A stretch of DNA of 7,775 bases from an uncultured Lachnospiraceae bacterium (lineage in GTDB: Bacteria; Bacillota; Clostridia; Lachnospirales; Lachnospiraceae), in the NCBI GenBank assembly GCA_902782625.1, contig CACZNZ010000202.1, forward strand, positions 1-7,775. The letters run 5' to 3'. The position numbers were made by a program, and so were the translations under genes. Position 1 is the stretch's first letter. The number at the start of each line of letters is the position of its first letter. Under the pieces are notes generated by a model. The model saw nothing but the letters and a program-made list of their open reading frames with translations, had not been told where the DNA came from and did no database searches. This document shows, piece by piece, positions 1 through 7,775 of the stretch.

Positions 1-1
1 A

Positions 2-1213
2 AAGGCGAAAAGGTTTAATCTCATTGGTGTTGTAGCAGGCCTGTTTGTAGCAGCAGTTCTTATATTCGGTGTGATCACGATTGCCGGAAGGATCAGTCAC
101 AGGAAGAGTCCTGCCGCTTCGCCAAAGCAGGAGCAGAAAGCGAAGAAAAAGGGAAGTAGTGCAGCCAATGCAGAAAAAGATACCAAAGAGGTAATCGATG
201 AAAAGGCAGACAACAGTGTTCCGATGACAGAACTAAGCGTCGATGTACCGGCACCTACCATCAGAGAAGGGGAGGCGATGCAGCTCAAGATCAGTTATGA
301 GCCTGAGGATGCGACCAACCCTAAATTGAAATGGTCCTGCAGTGAAAAGGGACTTGTAAAAGTATCCGAGGATGGTGTGCTTACCCCGGCAAAAGGAAGC
401 GGCAAAAATACAGTCACTGTCACGGCAAAAGCGACAGACGGCTCCAAACTTTCTGCCGAGTTTAAACTTCGGATCTATCCGGAGATCGATCCATCTAAAC
501 CACTCGTGGCTATTACATTTGATGATGGTCCGAATCCGGAAACGACCAATGTTATGCTCGATGTATTTGAAGAAAACTATGCAAAAGGAACTTTCTTCTG
601 TCTGGGCAGTCAGGCAGAGAAGTATCCCGAAGTAGTAAAACGGGAATATGAGCTTGGTATGGAAGTGGGAACACATACCTATTCTCATCAGAATCTTGTG
701 GGAGTCTCCGATGCTGTGATGGAAGAAGAGATTACAAAAGGCGTCAATGCCATCAAGAATGCAACGGGACAGGAAGTTACGCTGATGCGTCCTCCTTACG
801 GGGGTTATATGAGCAACAGCAAAGTTGATCCAAGGATTAAAAATGCGGCAAAAGCACATGGCCTTAGCGTAATCAACTGGGTTGTGGATACCAATGACTG
901 GAAGTATAAGAATGCCGATGCAACCTACGATGGAGTCATGGTTGTCCAGGACGGACAGATCGTGCTTTTACATGATATCCATGAGTACAATGTGGATGCG
1001 GTTAAACGTTTTGTTCCCGATCTGATCGCAAAGGGCTATCAGCTTGTAACCGTATCTGAAATGTACAAAGTAAGAGGAGAGGCTCTCGATCCGGGCACGG
1101 TACATATGTATACGGAACCGACCACTGAAAACAGCAGTGAGACGGAGCCGGCTTCCACAACGGAAAGCACCGGGGGAGCTGTCAGTCTGCCATCTGCTGA
1201 TACAACGCAGTAG
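2..1213 (+). CDS. Membrane-anchored polysaccharide deacetylase (NodB domain) with Ig-like stalk, 5'-truncated
   Basis: The gene enters from outside the window: the frame is open from base 2. The first GTG, at 71, is a poor start because it would cut off a hydrophobic segment encoded at about 14-88 (FNLIGVVAGLFVAAVLIFGV), which I read as an N-terminal membrane anchor. In order follow a Lys/Ala-rich linker (about 90-215), an Ig-like Big_2-type domain (about 220-480), the catalytic NodB domain (about 495-1075), and a Thr/Ser/Glu-rich tail. NodB motifs are intact: TFDDGP at 515-532, HTYSH at 674-688 (the Asp and two His bind the metal), RPPYGG at 788-805, a Trp/Asp motif near 880-900, and LLHD at 965-976. 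By family knowledge, such enzymes remove N- or O-acetyl groups from peptidoglycan or other surface polysaccharide outside the membrane; the exact substrate cannot be read here. 403 residues lie in the window, and probably only a few are missing. Confidence 0.9.
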   Translation, partial: KAKRFNLIGVVAGLFVAAVLIFGVITIAGRISHRKSPAASPKQEQKAKKKGSSAANAEKDTKEVIDEKADNSVPMTELSVDVPAPTIREGEAMQLKISYEPEDATNPKLKWSCSEKGLVKVSEDGVLTPAKGSGKNTVTVTAKATDGSKLSAEFKLRIYPEIDPSKPLVAITFDDGPNPETTNVMLDVFEENYAKGTFFCLGSQAEKYPEVVKREYELGMEVGTHTYSHQNLVGVSDAVMEEEITKGVNAIKNATGQEVTLMRPPYGGYMSNSKVDPRIKNAAKAHGLSVINWVVDTNDWKYKNADATYDGVMVVQDGQIVLLHDIHEYNVDAVKRFVPDLIAKGYQLVTVSEMYKVRGEALDPGTVHMYTEPTTENSSETEPASTTESTGGAVSLPSADTTQ

Positions 1214-1235
1214 ACATGCAGGACCTTTTTGACAG

Positions 1236-1400
1236 ATGGAAAAGAACTCTCGGCAAAAAAGAAGATCAGAAGGTTCGTATCAGGGTGATTACAGTCCCAG
1301 ATACCAGGAAGCCTTTGATATCTTTGAAAAAGCAAAAAAACACATGAAAAAACAGAAAAGAAGAGATAAAATTAGAAAACAGGAGATATCAGGAGAATAA
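1236..1400 (+). CDS. Probable small basic protein, 54 aa, function unknown
   Basis: An ATG at 1236 opens 54 codons ending in TAA at 1398-1400, 22 bases after the deacetylase stop. The product is strongly basic, with a Lys/Arg-rich start, a middle that reads like folded protein (YQGDYSPRYQEAFDIFEKAK, about residues 15-34) and a Lys/Arg-rich predicted helix to the end. The in-frame codon two before the ATG is a stop, so the start cannot move upstream. A weak AGGA at 1220-1223 lies 12 bases upstream, which is long. A competing ORF in another frame (1216-1347, 43 codons) overlaps it, has no visible ribosome site and looks less protein-like. An ancestral single gene with a frameshift between the two cannot be excluded. 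I recognise no family. It could be the last gene of the deacetylase operon. Confidence 0.45.
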   Translation: MEKNSRQKRRSEGSYQGDYSPRYQEAFDIFEKAKKHMKKQKRRDKIRKQEISGE

Positions 1401-1444
1401 TAGCGATATCAAATGCTATATCCATCTAATCTGTTTTTTGCAAT

Positions 1445-1473
1445 TTGCATTTCAAATAGAAAGAAACTATTAT
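1445..1473 (+). promoter_or_regulatory. Predicted groESL promoter (sigma-A type)
   Basis: TTGCAT (1445-1450) and TATTAT (1468-1473) are separated by exactly 17 bases and match the housekeeping -35 and -10 consensus at most positions. Transcription would start near 1480, placing the CIRCE operator at the very beginning of the transcript, as is usual for HrcA-controlled chaperonin operons. A shifted alternative -35 (TTGCAA, 1438-1443) would give a spacer that is too long. Confidence 0.7.
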
Positions 1474-1485
1474 AGGTATTGTTGA

Positions 1486-1512
1486 TTAGCACTCGTGTTT
1501 AATGAGTGCTAA
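1486..1512 (+). promoter_or_regulatory. CIRCE operator (HrcA binding site)
   Basis: A perfect 9-9-9 inverted repeat: TTAGCACTC (1486-1494), a 9-base spacer (GTGTTTAAT), and GAGTGCTAA (1504-1512). This is the textbook CIRCE element. HrcA binds it at normal temperature and represses groESL; unfolded protein titrates GroEL away from HrcA and relieves repression. It lies about 6 bases past the predicted start of transcription and 48 bases before the groES ATG. hrcA itself is not in this window. Confidence 0.97.
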
Positions 1513-1560
1513 TAATCTGAAAAGAAAAGATAATTTAAATATGCAGGAGGCAATTGTATT

Positions 1561-1833
1561 ATGAAATTAGTACCGTTAGCAGACAGAGTCGTATTAAAAC
1601 AGCTTGAAGCTGAGACAACTACAAAGACAGGCATTATTCTCACATCATCTGCACAGGAAAAACCGCAGGAGGCAGAAGTTGTTGCTGTCGGACCGGGGAC
1701 AGAAGAGATCAAGATGGAAGTCCAGGTTGGACAAAAAGTAATCTATTCCAAGTATTCCGGAACGAATGTGACATTGGACGATCAGGAGTATATTGTGGTC
1801 AGACATAATGATATTCTTGCCATTGTGGAATAA
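1561..1833 (+). CDS. groES: Co-chaperonin GroES (Hsp10)
   Basis: A 90-residue protein of normal GroES length. It starts MKLVPLADRVVLKQ, the family's N-terminal strand. The mobile loop (about residues 17-34) carries the hydrophobic GIIL that docks on the GroEL apical domain, and the conserved AEVVAVGPG, GQKVIYSKYSGT and ILAIVE segments are present. Seven GroES subunits cap the GroEL ring in the cytoplasm and enclose the folding chamber. AGGAGG at 1545-1550 lies 10 bases before the ATG. It is the first gene of the CIRCE-controlled operon; groEL follows after 43 bases. Nothing in it looks damaged or unusual. Confidence 0.97.
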   Translation: MKLVPLADRVVLKQLEAETTTKTGIILTSSAQEKPQEAEVVAVGPGTEEIKMEVQVGQKVIYSKYSGTNVTLDDQEYIVVRHNDILAIVE

Positions 1834-1861
1834 TAGCGCAGACGAATAATACATAAGATAA

Positions 1862-3502
<1,641 letters not shown>

Positions 3503-3526
3503 TCAGCCATACCATGTAGAATATTT

Positions 3527-3567
3527 GACGGGCATACCGCATTGGACGGCTGCCCGTCTTCTTTTTT
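3527..3567 (+). terminator. Intrinsic terminator of groES-groEL
   Basis: GACGGGCA (3527-3534) pairs perfectly with TGCCCGTC (3551-3558), giving an 8 bp GC-rich stem with a 16-base loop, followed by TTCTTTTTT. It begins 24 bases after the groEL stop. The next gene starts only 15 bases after the T-run. Confidence 0.88.
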
Positions 3568-3581
3568 CAAGAGGTAATGCG

Positions 3582-4667
3582 ATGAAACTGCGGGTGATTT
3601 GTTCTGTCATCTTTCTGGCTTTTTTGCTGGCAGGATGTGGGAAGTCCGACTCTGAACAGTATATTGAAACCAAAGAGGATCTGGTCCGTTTTGTACGTGA
3701 TGGCTTATCGCACGGTCAGGAGGAAGCGGTCTTTAAGACAAAGACCTTGTCTCAGGATGTCATGAAAAATATTAATAAAGGAATGGATGGTTATTACGGG
3801 TCAGTAAAAGAATACAAGATCCAATCGAATAAACTGACCGGAACAGACACTGTAACCTTCTTCTATGACCTCAGTGAGAATTATTTTGTGGAGCATAAGA
3901 TGATGCAGGATGAGGATTGGGAGGCGGATAAAAAGACAGAAACACTGATTGAAGCCTGCAGGGAAGTGATTGCAAAGACTGATCTTAAGTACAAAGAGAG
4001 TGACTATTCCAAAGAGAGGGCCATCCATGATTATCTGGTCAGACATACCGATTACGGGGAGCCCGAAGAGGATCCCGACGAGGCATACAGCGCTTATGGA
4101 GCACTGGTGTACCACAAAGCCGTATGCAATGGATATGCAGAAGCCATGAAGCTTCTTCTGGATCTTTCAGGCGTGGAAAACAAAATGGTTGTCGGAGAGG
4201 CAGGAGGGGAAAATCACGCATGGAACCTTGTACACCTGGATAAAGCATGGTATCATGTGGATGTGACATGGGATGATCCTACTTCAGATGTGCCGGTTTC
4301 CGGGAAGGTGGCCGACAATAAGATCATGTTTAATTATCTCAACATCACGGACGAAGAGATCAGCTATGATCACCGTTTTGAGAAAATGGATTATCCAGAT
4401 GCAGAGGGGACATATTATAACTACTTCAGACTCAATGGCCTTGACTGTGCAGACTATGATCAGTTTAAAGAGATCTGTTCTTTACTGATACGCAAAAAGC
4501 CGGGCAGGGAAACCATGCAGGTTCTGATCCATGGATATGATCCGGATGAATATACAAGTGAGACGATGGATTTTATCTTTGAAGAAAGCGGTGCCAGGAG
4601 ATTCCGCTACTTTACAAGCGGACCGCCCGACAGGACGGGCATGTATATGATACTGTACTATGAGTAA
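3582..4667 (+). CDS. Lipoprotein with transglutaminase-like domain
   Basis: A 361-residue protein. I chose the ATG at 3582 because GAGGT at 3571-3575 lies 6 bases upstream and because it opens directly into a lipoprotein signal: basic MKLR, a hydrophobic core, and the lipobox LAGC with Cys19 as the lipidated residue. A TTG further upstream (3525) would run through the terminator and bury the signal. After a region of about 120 residues without a recognised motif comes a transglutaminase-like (papain-fold) domain, about residues 140-235. It holds the triad Cys182 (AVCNGYAEA), His212 (GENHAWNLV) and Asp227 (YHVDVTWDDP). In this superfamily the fold serves as crosslinker, protease or peptide hydrolase; the substrate is unknown here. 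It probably sits on the outer face of the membrane. A DUF1700-type gene follows after 24 bases, likely in the same operon. Confidence 0.88.
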   Translation: MKLRVICSVIFLAFLLAGCGKSDSEQYIETKEDLVRFVRDGLSHGQEEAVFKTKTLSQDVMKNINKGMDGYYGSVKEYKIQSNKLTGTDTVTFFYDLSENYFVEHKMMQDEDWEADKKTETLIEACREVIAKTDLKYKESDYSKERAIHDYLVRHTDYGEPEEDPDEAYSAYGALVYHKAVCNGYAEAMKLLLDLSGVENKMVVGEAGGENHAWNLVHLDKAWYHVDVTWDDPTSDVPVSGKVADNKIMFNYLNITDEEISYDHRFEKMDYPDAEGTYYNYFRLNGLDCADYDQFKEICSLLIRKKPGRETMQVLIHGYDPDEYTSETMDFIFEESGARRFRYFTSGPPDRTGMYMILYYE

Positions 4668-4672
4668 TTTCC

Positions 4673-4678
4673 AGGAGG
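4673..4678 (+). promoter_or_regulatory. Ribosome binding site with long spacing
   Basis: AGGAGG, the only good site before the ATG at 4692, is 13 bases from it, longer than the usual 6-10. No nearer in-frame start exists that keeps the conserved MTKKEFLDEL N-terminus, so the ATG stands. Initiation may be less efficient than for its neighbours. Confidence 0.55.
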
Positions 4679-4691
4679 GAAACGCAGATTT

Positions 4692-5135
4692 ATGACCAAG
4701 AAAGAATTTTTAGATGAACTTGAAGAGTGCCTTCGGGGAGAAGTCAGTGAGTATGAACTGGCAGATTCCATGAGTTATTATCAGACCTATTATTCGGATG
4801 AAGCCTCTTTGGGTAAATCGGAAGAAGAAATTTCGGCATCTTTGGGAAGCCCCAGACTCGTAGCGCACTCTATCATCGATGCGCATGGGATTCAATCGGT
4901 GGGGGAAACCTTTGAATACAGCAGAAGAGGATCAGAAAACACAACGGAAATCTTTGGGGAAGATGACCAGACGCAGGCACCGACAACCATGCAGAGGATA
5001 GGGCATATTGCAGTGCTGGTAGGAGGTATTATCGTGTTGGCAGGTATCATTTATCTTGCTGCAAGTATCTTTCTTCCGGTTCTCCTGATCTTGCTGGTTG
5101 TAGGATTTTTCGTGAGGTTTTTCCGCGGTTACTAG
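4692..5135 (+). CDS. DUF1700/HAAS-type membrane protein
   Basis: A 147-residue protein. The N-terminal 65 residues (MTKKEFLDELEECLRG, a paired-Tyr stretch around residues 29-34, then EEEISASLGSPRLVAHSII) match the pattern of the DUF1700/HAAS domain, a small helical module found in Firmicutes. A polar linker (about 70-100) leads to two closely spaced membrane helices (about 105-123 and 126-142), and the protein ends with a basic FRGY-type tail. The soluble domain is probably cytoplasmic. By family knowledge such proteins often sit next to PadR-type regulators or sigma-factor systems, and a regulatory or envelope-stress role has been suggested. Here no such regulator is adjacent; its partner is the upstream transglutaminase-like lipoprotein. 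Family assignment is by eye; function is unknown. Confidence 0.72.
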   Translation: MTKKEFLDELEECLRGEVSEYELADSMSYYQTYYSDEASLGKSEEEISASLGSPRLVAHSIIDAHGIQSVGETFEYSRRGSENTTEIFGEDDQTQAPTTMQRIGHIAVLVGGIIVLAGIIYLAASIFLPVLLILLVVGFFVRFFRGY

Positions 5136-5147
5136 GTAGTTTTTCAG

Positions 5148-5176
5148 TTGACAGGACTTATGTTTTGTTATATAAT
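5148..5176 (+). promoter_or_regulatory. Consensus promoter of the tRNA operon
   Basis: TTGACA (5148-5153), a 17-base spacer and TATAAT (5171-5176) form a perfect housekeeping promoter. The expected start of transcription is about 5183, leaving a leader of about 9 bases before tRNA-Val. It lies 12 bases after the stop of the DUF1700-type gene, so it separates the tRNA unit from the genes upstream. Confidence 0.93.
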
Positions 5177-5191
5177 TGACTTCGTTGACGT

Positions 5192-5264
5192 GGGATCTTA
5201 GCTCAGCTGGGAGAGCATCTGCCTTACAAGCAGAGGGTCACAGGTTCGAGCCCTGTAGGTCCCA
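5192..5264 (+). tRNA. tRNA-Val (anticodon UAC)
   Basis: The full cloverleaf can be drawn. The acceptor stem is GGGATCT/AGGTCCC (7 pairs, one G-U), the D-stem GCTC/GAGC, the anticodon stem TCTGC/GCAGA with loop CTTACAA and anticodon TAC at 5225-5227, and the T-stem ACAGG/CCTGT with loop TTCGAGC. The discriminator base is A (5264). The 3' CCA is not encoded and must be added after processing. The flanking bases GT (5190-5191) and AC (5264-5265) could extend the acceptor helix in the precursor. Confidence 0.97.
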
Positions 5265-5274
5265 CTTCGCATGT

Positions 5275-5348
5275 GGCGGGATAGCTCAGTTGGCTAGAGC
5301 ACACGGTTCATACCCGTGGTGTCGCTGGTTCGAATCCAGTTCCCGCTA
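5275..5348 (+). tRNA. tRNA-Met (anticodon CAU), probably elongator
   Basis: The acceptor stem is GGCGGGA/TCCCGCT with a terminal G-U pair, the D-stem GCTC/GAGC, the anticodon stem CACGG/CCGTG with CAT at 5309-5311, and the T-stem GCTGG/CCAGT. The discriminator is A (5348), with no encoded CCA. It is not the initiator: it lacks the 1-72 mismatch and the three G-C pairs closing the anticodon stem. A CAU anticodon can also mark the lysidine-modified tRNA-Ile, but the GGCGG start and CGCTA end resemble elongator tRNA-Met of Bacillus. It lies 10 bases after tRNA-Val, in the same transcript. Confidence 0.93.
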
Positions 5349-5357
5349 TTACTTGTT

Positions 5358-5382
5358 AAGCCCTGTTTATAAGGGCTTTTTT
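5358..5382 (+). terminator. Intrinsic terminator after the tRNA genes
   Basis: AAGCCCT (5358-5364) and AGGGCTT (5372-5378) form a 7 bp stem with a 7-base loop (GTTTATA), followed by a T-run to 5382. It ends the tRNA transcript 9 bases after tRNA-Met and 22 bases before ispF, so any ispF transcription from the tRNA promoter requires read-through. Confidence 0.85.
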
Positions 5383-5404
5383 CATTATTACAGGAGATTG
5401 AGTT

Positions 5405-5971
5405 ATGCGTATAGGGAATGGATATGACGTACATCGTCTTACAGAAGGAAGAAAACTGATCATCGGAGGGGTGGAGATTCCTTATGAAAAAGGACTGTTA
5501 GGGCACTCCGATGCAGATGTTTTGCTCCATGCCGTGATGGATGCACTGCTTGGTGCAGCAGCTCTCGGAGATATCGGAAAACATTTTCCAGATACTGATC
5601 CGGAGTACAAGGGGGCAGATTCCAGGAAACTTTTAAAAAAGGTCGGAGAGATGATCAGCGACAAGGCATATTTTATCGAGAATATCGATGCCACGATCAT
5701 TGCACAAAGGCCGAAGATGGCCCCTTACATTGAACAGATGCGTGCCAATATTGCACAGGATCTGGGAATCCAGACCGGACAGGTAAACGTGAAGGCCACC
5801 ACGGAAGAGCATCTCGGGTTTACAGGAGAAGGACTTGGCATCAGTGCCAGTGCAGTCTGTCTCTTGTCGGAGATCGTCAACTATGTCGGAGCGGATGTCA
5901 TGGTGGAGGAAAACAGATGTTGTGGCAATGGCACCTGTCCGATGCTTCAGACTAAAGGAGGAGAGGCATGA
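5405..5971 (+). CDS. ispF: 2-C-methyl-D-erythritol 2,4-cyclodiphosphate synthase
   Basis: IspF converts CDP-methylerythritol 2-phosphate to methylerythritol cyclodiphosphate with release of CMP, in the MEP isoprenoid pathway. It is a cytoplasmic trimer with a zinc at each active site. The metal ligands are visible: Asp8 and His10 (GYDVHRL) and His42 (DVLLHAV). Also present are GHSDAD (34-39), [11 protein letters not shown] (55-65), and the C-terminal signature [17 protein letters not shown] (130-146). AGGAG at 5392-5396, 8 bases upstream, supports the ATG. At 188 residues it is about 30 longer than the usual 155-160. The extra tail contains a compact cysteine cluster, RCCGNGTC (171-178). The stop overlaps the next start by 4 bases. 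No promoter of its own is visible in the 22 bases after the tRNA terminator. Confidence 0.96.
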   Translation: MRIGNGYDVHRLTEGRKLIIGGVEIPYEKGLLGHSDADVLLHAVMDALLGAAALGDIGKHFPDTDPEYKGADSRKLLKKVGEMISDKAYFIENIDATIIAQRPKMAPYIEQMRANIAQDLGIQTGQVNVKATTEEHLGFTGEGLGISASAVCLLSEIVNYVGADVMVEENRCCGNGTCPMLQTKGGEA

Positions 5972-7161
5972 TCTTTTTTGATGATGGCACGAATCCGGAA
6001 CTGATCTATGAGATGTGGCAGCGGAATTTTCGTGATCCCGTATCTTACGCAGAATTCTATTTTCAGGAAGTTTACGGAAAAAACAAGGTCATTCTTGAAG
6101 AGGAAGATGGAAATGTGCGTGGGATGATTCATCTGAATCCCTACAGAATCTGTATCGGAGACCGTGAGATGCCAGCCTCTTATATCTGTGGCGTTGCCAC
6201 GGATGAGGAATACCGAAGAATGGGAATCATGCGAAGAATGCTGGAGTTCGCATTTCAAAGTCTTCGAGAGGCAGGTGAGAGTTTTACCTATCTTATGCCG
6301 GCAGATGAGAGATACTATCTGCCCTTTGGTTTTCGATTCGGTTCGGCCTGGACCGCTCAGGAAGTCACATTGATCGAAAAGGTTTCGGAAAATGTGGAAG
6401 AGGCCGGAGTCCCTCTGACATTTACGGAAGACCCGGACGATGCGGCAGAACTGGCCTTGCTGGAAAACCGGAAAAAGAGAGAAGATTTTGACCTGTATAC
6501 CAAGATTGATGCTTCCTATCTGGAACGTCTGAAAAAAGAGGCCAGAGCAGATTACGGACATCTTTTCTATGTGTTTGATCAGGAGGAGTACCTGGGACGA
6601 TTCATTGTCTCTATGGATCATGGGTTTTTGATGATCAGCCAGGTGTTTTGTATGGCAGAGGACCGTCTGTCGTTTATCCGGTCTGTCCTTGCATTTTGCA
6701 AAAGAGAGTATCACTATGTTGACTATCAGATGATTCTTGATTCCTCCTGGAAAGAAAACGCATCAGATTTTCCGAAAATAAAACATCCGGGATTCCGACT
6801 TCGCTGTCTTCCGGTAAAGCAGGAAGATAAGATCATGTTCCGCATTCTTGACCTGGAAAAAATGGCAGAGTATGTATCGATGAAAGAAGATATGGAGGGA
6901 GTCCTTTATGTCGAGGATCCCAATCTTCCTGAGCAGGAAGCAAGATACCGGATGACGGCAAGACAAGGAAGACTTTATGTAAAAAAACTCCCGAGAGAAG
7001 GAGACAGTGATTTCGGAAAGATTCCTATCGCCGGACTTACACAGTTTTTGTTCCGAGGGAAGGCAGAACCAGAACTCACGCAGGATCTTACGAAAGAGGG
7101 CCATCGGTTTATGCAGGCAGTAAAAATGCTTGACAGATGCTGTATCATGGAGTATGTGTAG
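5968..7161 (+). CDS. GNAT-family acetyltransferase, Eis-like
   Basis: A 397-residue protein, close to the length of Eis-type enzymes (about 400), which combine a GNAT domain, a second GNAT-like fold and a C-terminal SCP2-like domain. The N-terminal GNAT domain has the acetyl-CoA signature [17 protein letters not shown] (about 76-92), with RRMGIM as the pyrophosphate loop, followed by [10 protein letters not shown] (about 116-125), the motif-B region typical of this group. Residues from about 290 to the end resemble the SCP2-like part, and the chain stops at a C-terminal Val carboxylate after CCIMEY; in Eis the C-terminal carboxylate helps catalysis. AGGAGG (5956-5961) lies inside ispF, 6 bases before the ATG. 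The ATGA overlap with ispF suggests translational coupling. The substrate is unknown: relatives acetylate aminoglycosides or protein lysines, but nothing here fixes it. Confidence 0.85.
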   Translation: MIFFDDGTNPELIYEMWQRNFRDPVSYAEFYFQEVYGKNKVILEEEDGNVRGMIHLNPYRICIGDREMPASYICGVATDEEYRRMGIMRRMLEFAFQSLREAGESFTYLMPADERYYLPFGFRFGSAWTAQEVTLIEKVSENVEEAGVPLTFTEDPDDAAELALLENRKKREDFDLYTKIDASYLERLKKEARADYGHLFYVFDQEEYLGRFIVSMDHGFLMISQVFCMAEDRLSFIRSVLAFCKREYHYVDYQMILDSSWKENASDFPKIKHPGFRLRCLPVKQEDKIMFRILDLEKMAEYVSMKEDMEGVLYVEDPNLPEQEARYRMTARQGRLYVKKLPREGDSDFGKIPIAGLTQFLFRGKAEPELTQDLTKEGHRFMQAVKMLDRCCIMEYV

Positions 7162-7209
7162 TAATTAATACGTTAACATTTAATGATCAATGATGAGGAG
7201 AGTATTATC

Positions 7210-7775
7210 ATGAAACTTTATAATACACTGACAAACAGGAAAGAAGAGTTTATACCTGTCAAAGAAGGCAAAGTCGGCATTTATGTCTGTGGACCTACCG
7301 TTTATAATTATATACATATCGGTAATGCAAGACCTATGGTTGTCTTTGATACAGTAAGAAGATATTTTGAGTATAAAGGATACGATGTGAATTATGTATC
7401 GAATTTTACCGATGTTGACGACAAGATCATCAACCGTTCGATTGAGGAAGGGGTAAGTGCATCGGAAATCTCTGAGAAATATATCGAGGAATGTCGTAAG
7501 GATATGGAAGGGTTAAATGTCAAAGAAGCAACCCATCATCCGAAAGCGACCGAGGAGATCGACGGAATGATTGAAATGATCCAGGGGCTCATTGACCAGG
7601 ATTATGCATATGAAAAAAACGGCACAGTTTATTTCCGTACAAGAAAGTTCAAAGAATACGGAAAGCTCTCCAACAAAAATCTCGATGATATGATCGCAGG
7701 AAGCCGGATCGCAGTAAGTGACGAAAAAGACGATGCCATGGATTTTGTGCTCTGGAAACCGAAAAAAGAAGGAGA
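7210..7775 (+). CDS. cysS: Cysteinyl-tRNA synthetase, 3'-truncated by the window
   Basis: An ATG at 7210, with AGGAG at 7196-7200 (9 bases away), opens 188 codons that run off the window end, about 40% of the usual length of about 465 residues. The class I signature is clear: Cys27 in YVCGPTVY (a zinc ligand that helps select cysteine), the HIGN form of the HIGH motif at 36-39, NARPMVVFD, and [12 protein letters not shown] (about 70-81). The enzyme charges tRNA-Cys in the cytoplasm. The KMSKS loop and anticodon-binding domain lie beyond the window. The 48 bases between the acetyltransferase and this gene hold no T-box leader, clear promoter or terminator, so it is probably read with ispF and the acetyltransferase. 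Proximity of ispF and cysS is common in Firmicutes. Confidence 0.96.
   Translation, partial: MKLYNTLTNRKEEFIPVKEGKVGIYVCGPTVYNYIHIGNARPMVVFDTVRRYFEYKGYDVNYVSNFTDVDDKIINRSIEEGVSASEISEKYIEECRKDMEGLNVKEATHHPKATEEIDGMIEMIQGLIDQDYAYEKNGTVYFRTRKFKEYGKLSNKNLDDMIAGSRIAVSDEKDDAMDFVLWKPKKEG

Noticed and set aside
1376..1440. Possible terminator before the groESL promoter (AAAACAG pairing with CTGTTTT, then T-run)
   Set aside because: The stem is AT-rich and only 7 bp, with a loop of about 48 bases. The inner GATAT/ATATC pairing is weak. Not convincing as an intrinsic terminator.
1541..1564. Seven-codon ORF ending in TGA that overlaps the groES ATG
   Set aside because: Its ATG lies before the AGGAGG, which serves groES, and it has no ribosome site of its own. 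Probably chance.
4626..4641. GCCCG/CGGGC inverted repeat near the end of the lipoprotein gene
   Set aside because: It is a 5 bp stem inside the coding sequence with no T-run after it; codon choice explains it.
5176..5427. Open frame of 83 codons on the plus strand across the tRNA genes
   Set aside because: It runs through both tRNAs and the terminator; these structures fully explain the sequence.

Overview
The window looks like chromosomal DNA from a low-to-moderate GC Gram-positive anaerobe of class Clostridia, most likely Lachnospiraceae. Supporting signs are the strong AGGAGG ribosome sites, a perfect CIRCE heat-shock operator before groES-groEL, tRNA genes without an encoded CCA end, and the ispF/cysS neighbourhood known from Firmicutes. 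The family assignment is inference from protein style, not from a search. Every gene I can support is on the + strand.

Layout. (1) 2-1213: the 5'-truncated end of a membrane-anchored NodB-type polysaccharide deacetylase with an Ig-like (Big_2-type) stalk. (2) 1236-1400: a probable 54-residue, very basic small protein. (3) 1445-3567: the groES-groEL operon with promoter, CIRCE operator and intrinsic terminator. The groEL start is best placed at 1877. (4) 3582-5135: a lipoprotein with a transglutaminase-like Cys-His-Asp domain, followed by a DUF1700/HAAS-type membrane protein, with no convincing promoter of their own. (5) 5148-5382: a consensus promoter, tRNA-Val(UAC), tRNA-Met(CAU) and an intrinsic terminator. 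(6) 5405-7161: ispF (MEP isoprenoid pathway) with a Cys-containing C-terminal tail, overlapping by 4 bases an Eis-like GNAT acetyltransferase. (7) 7210 to the window end: the first 188 codons of cysS.

How the parts relate. groES and groEL form the chaperonin, and the perfect CIRCE implies HrcA repression. The lipoprotein and DUF1700 gene begin just after the groEL terminator and may depend on read-through from it. Likewise ispF starts 22 bases after the tRNA terminator, and the tRNA promoter is the nearest good one. ispF and the acetyltransferase are probably translationally coupled. cysS follows after 48 bases without an obvious leader regulator.

Most of the window is conserved housekeeping sequence. 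I did not find a clearly new defence, mobile or regulatory system. The points most worth a second look are the Cys-rich IspF tail, the ispF-acetyltransferase coupling, the small basic ORF at 1236 and the two gene groups placed directly behind terminators.
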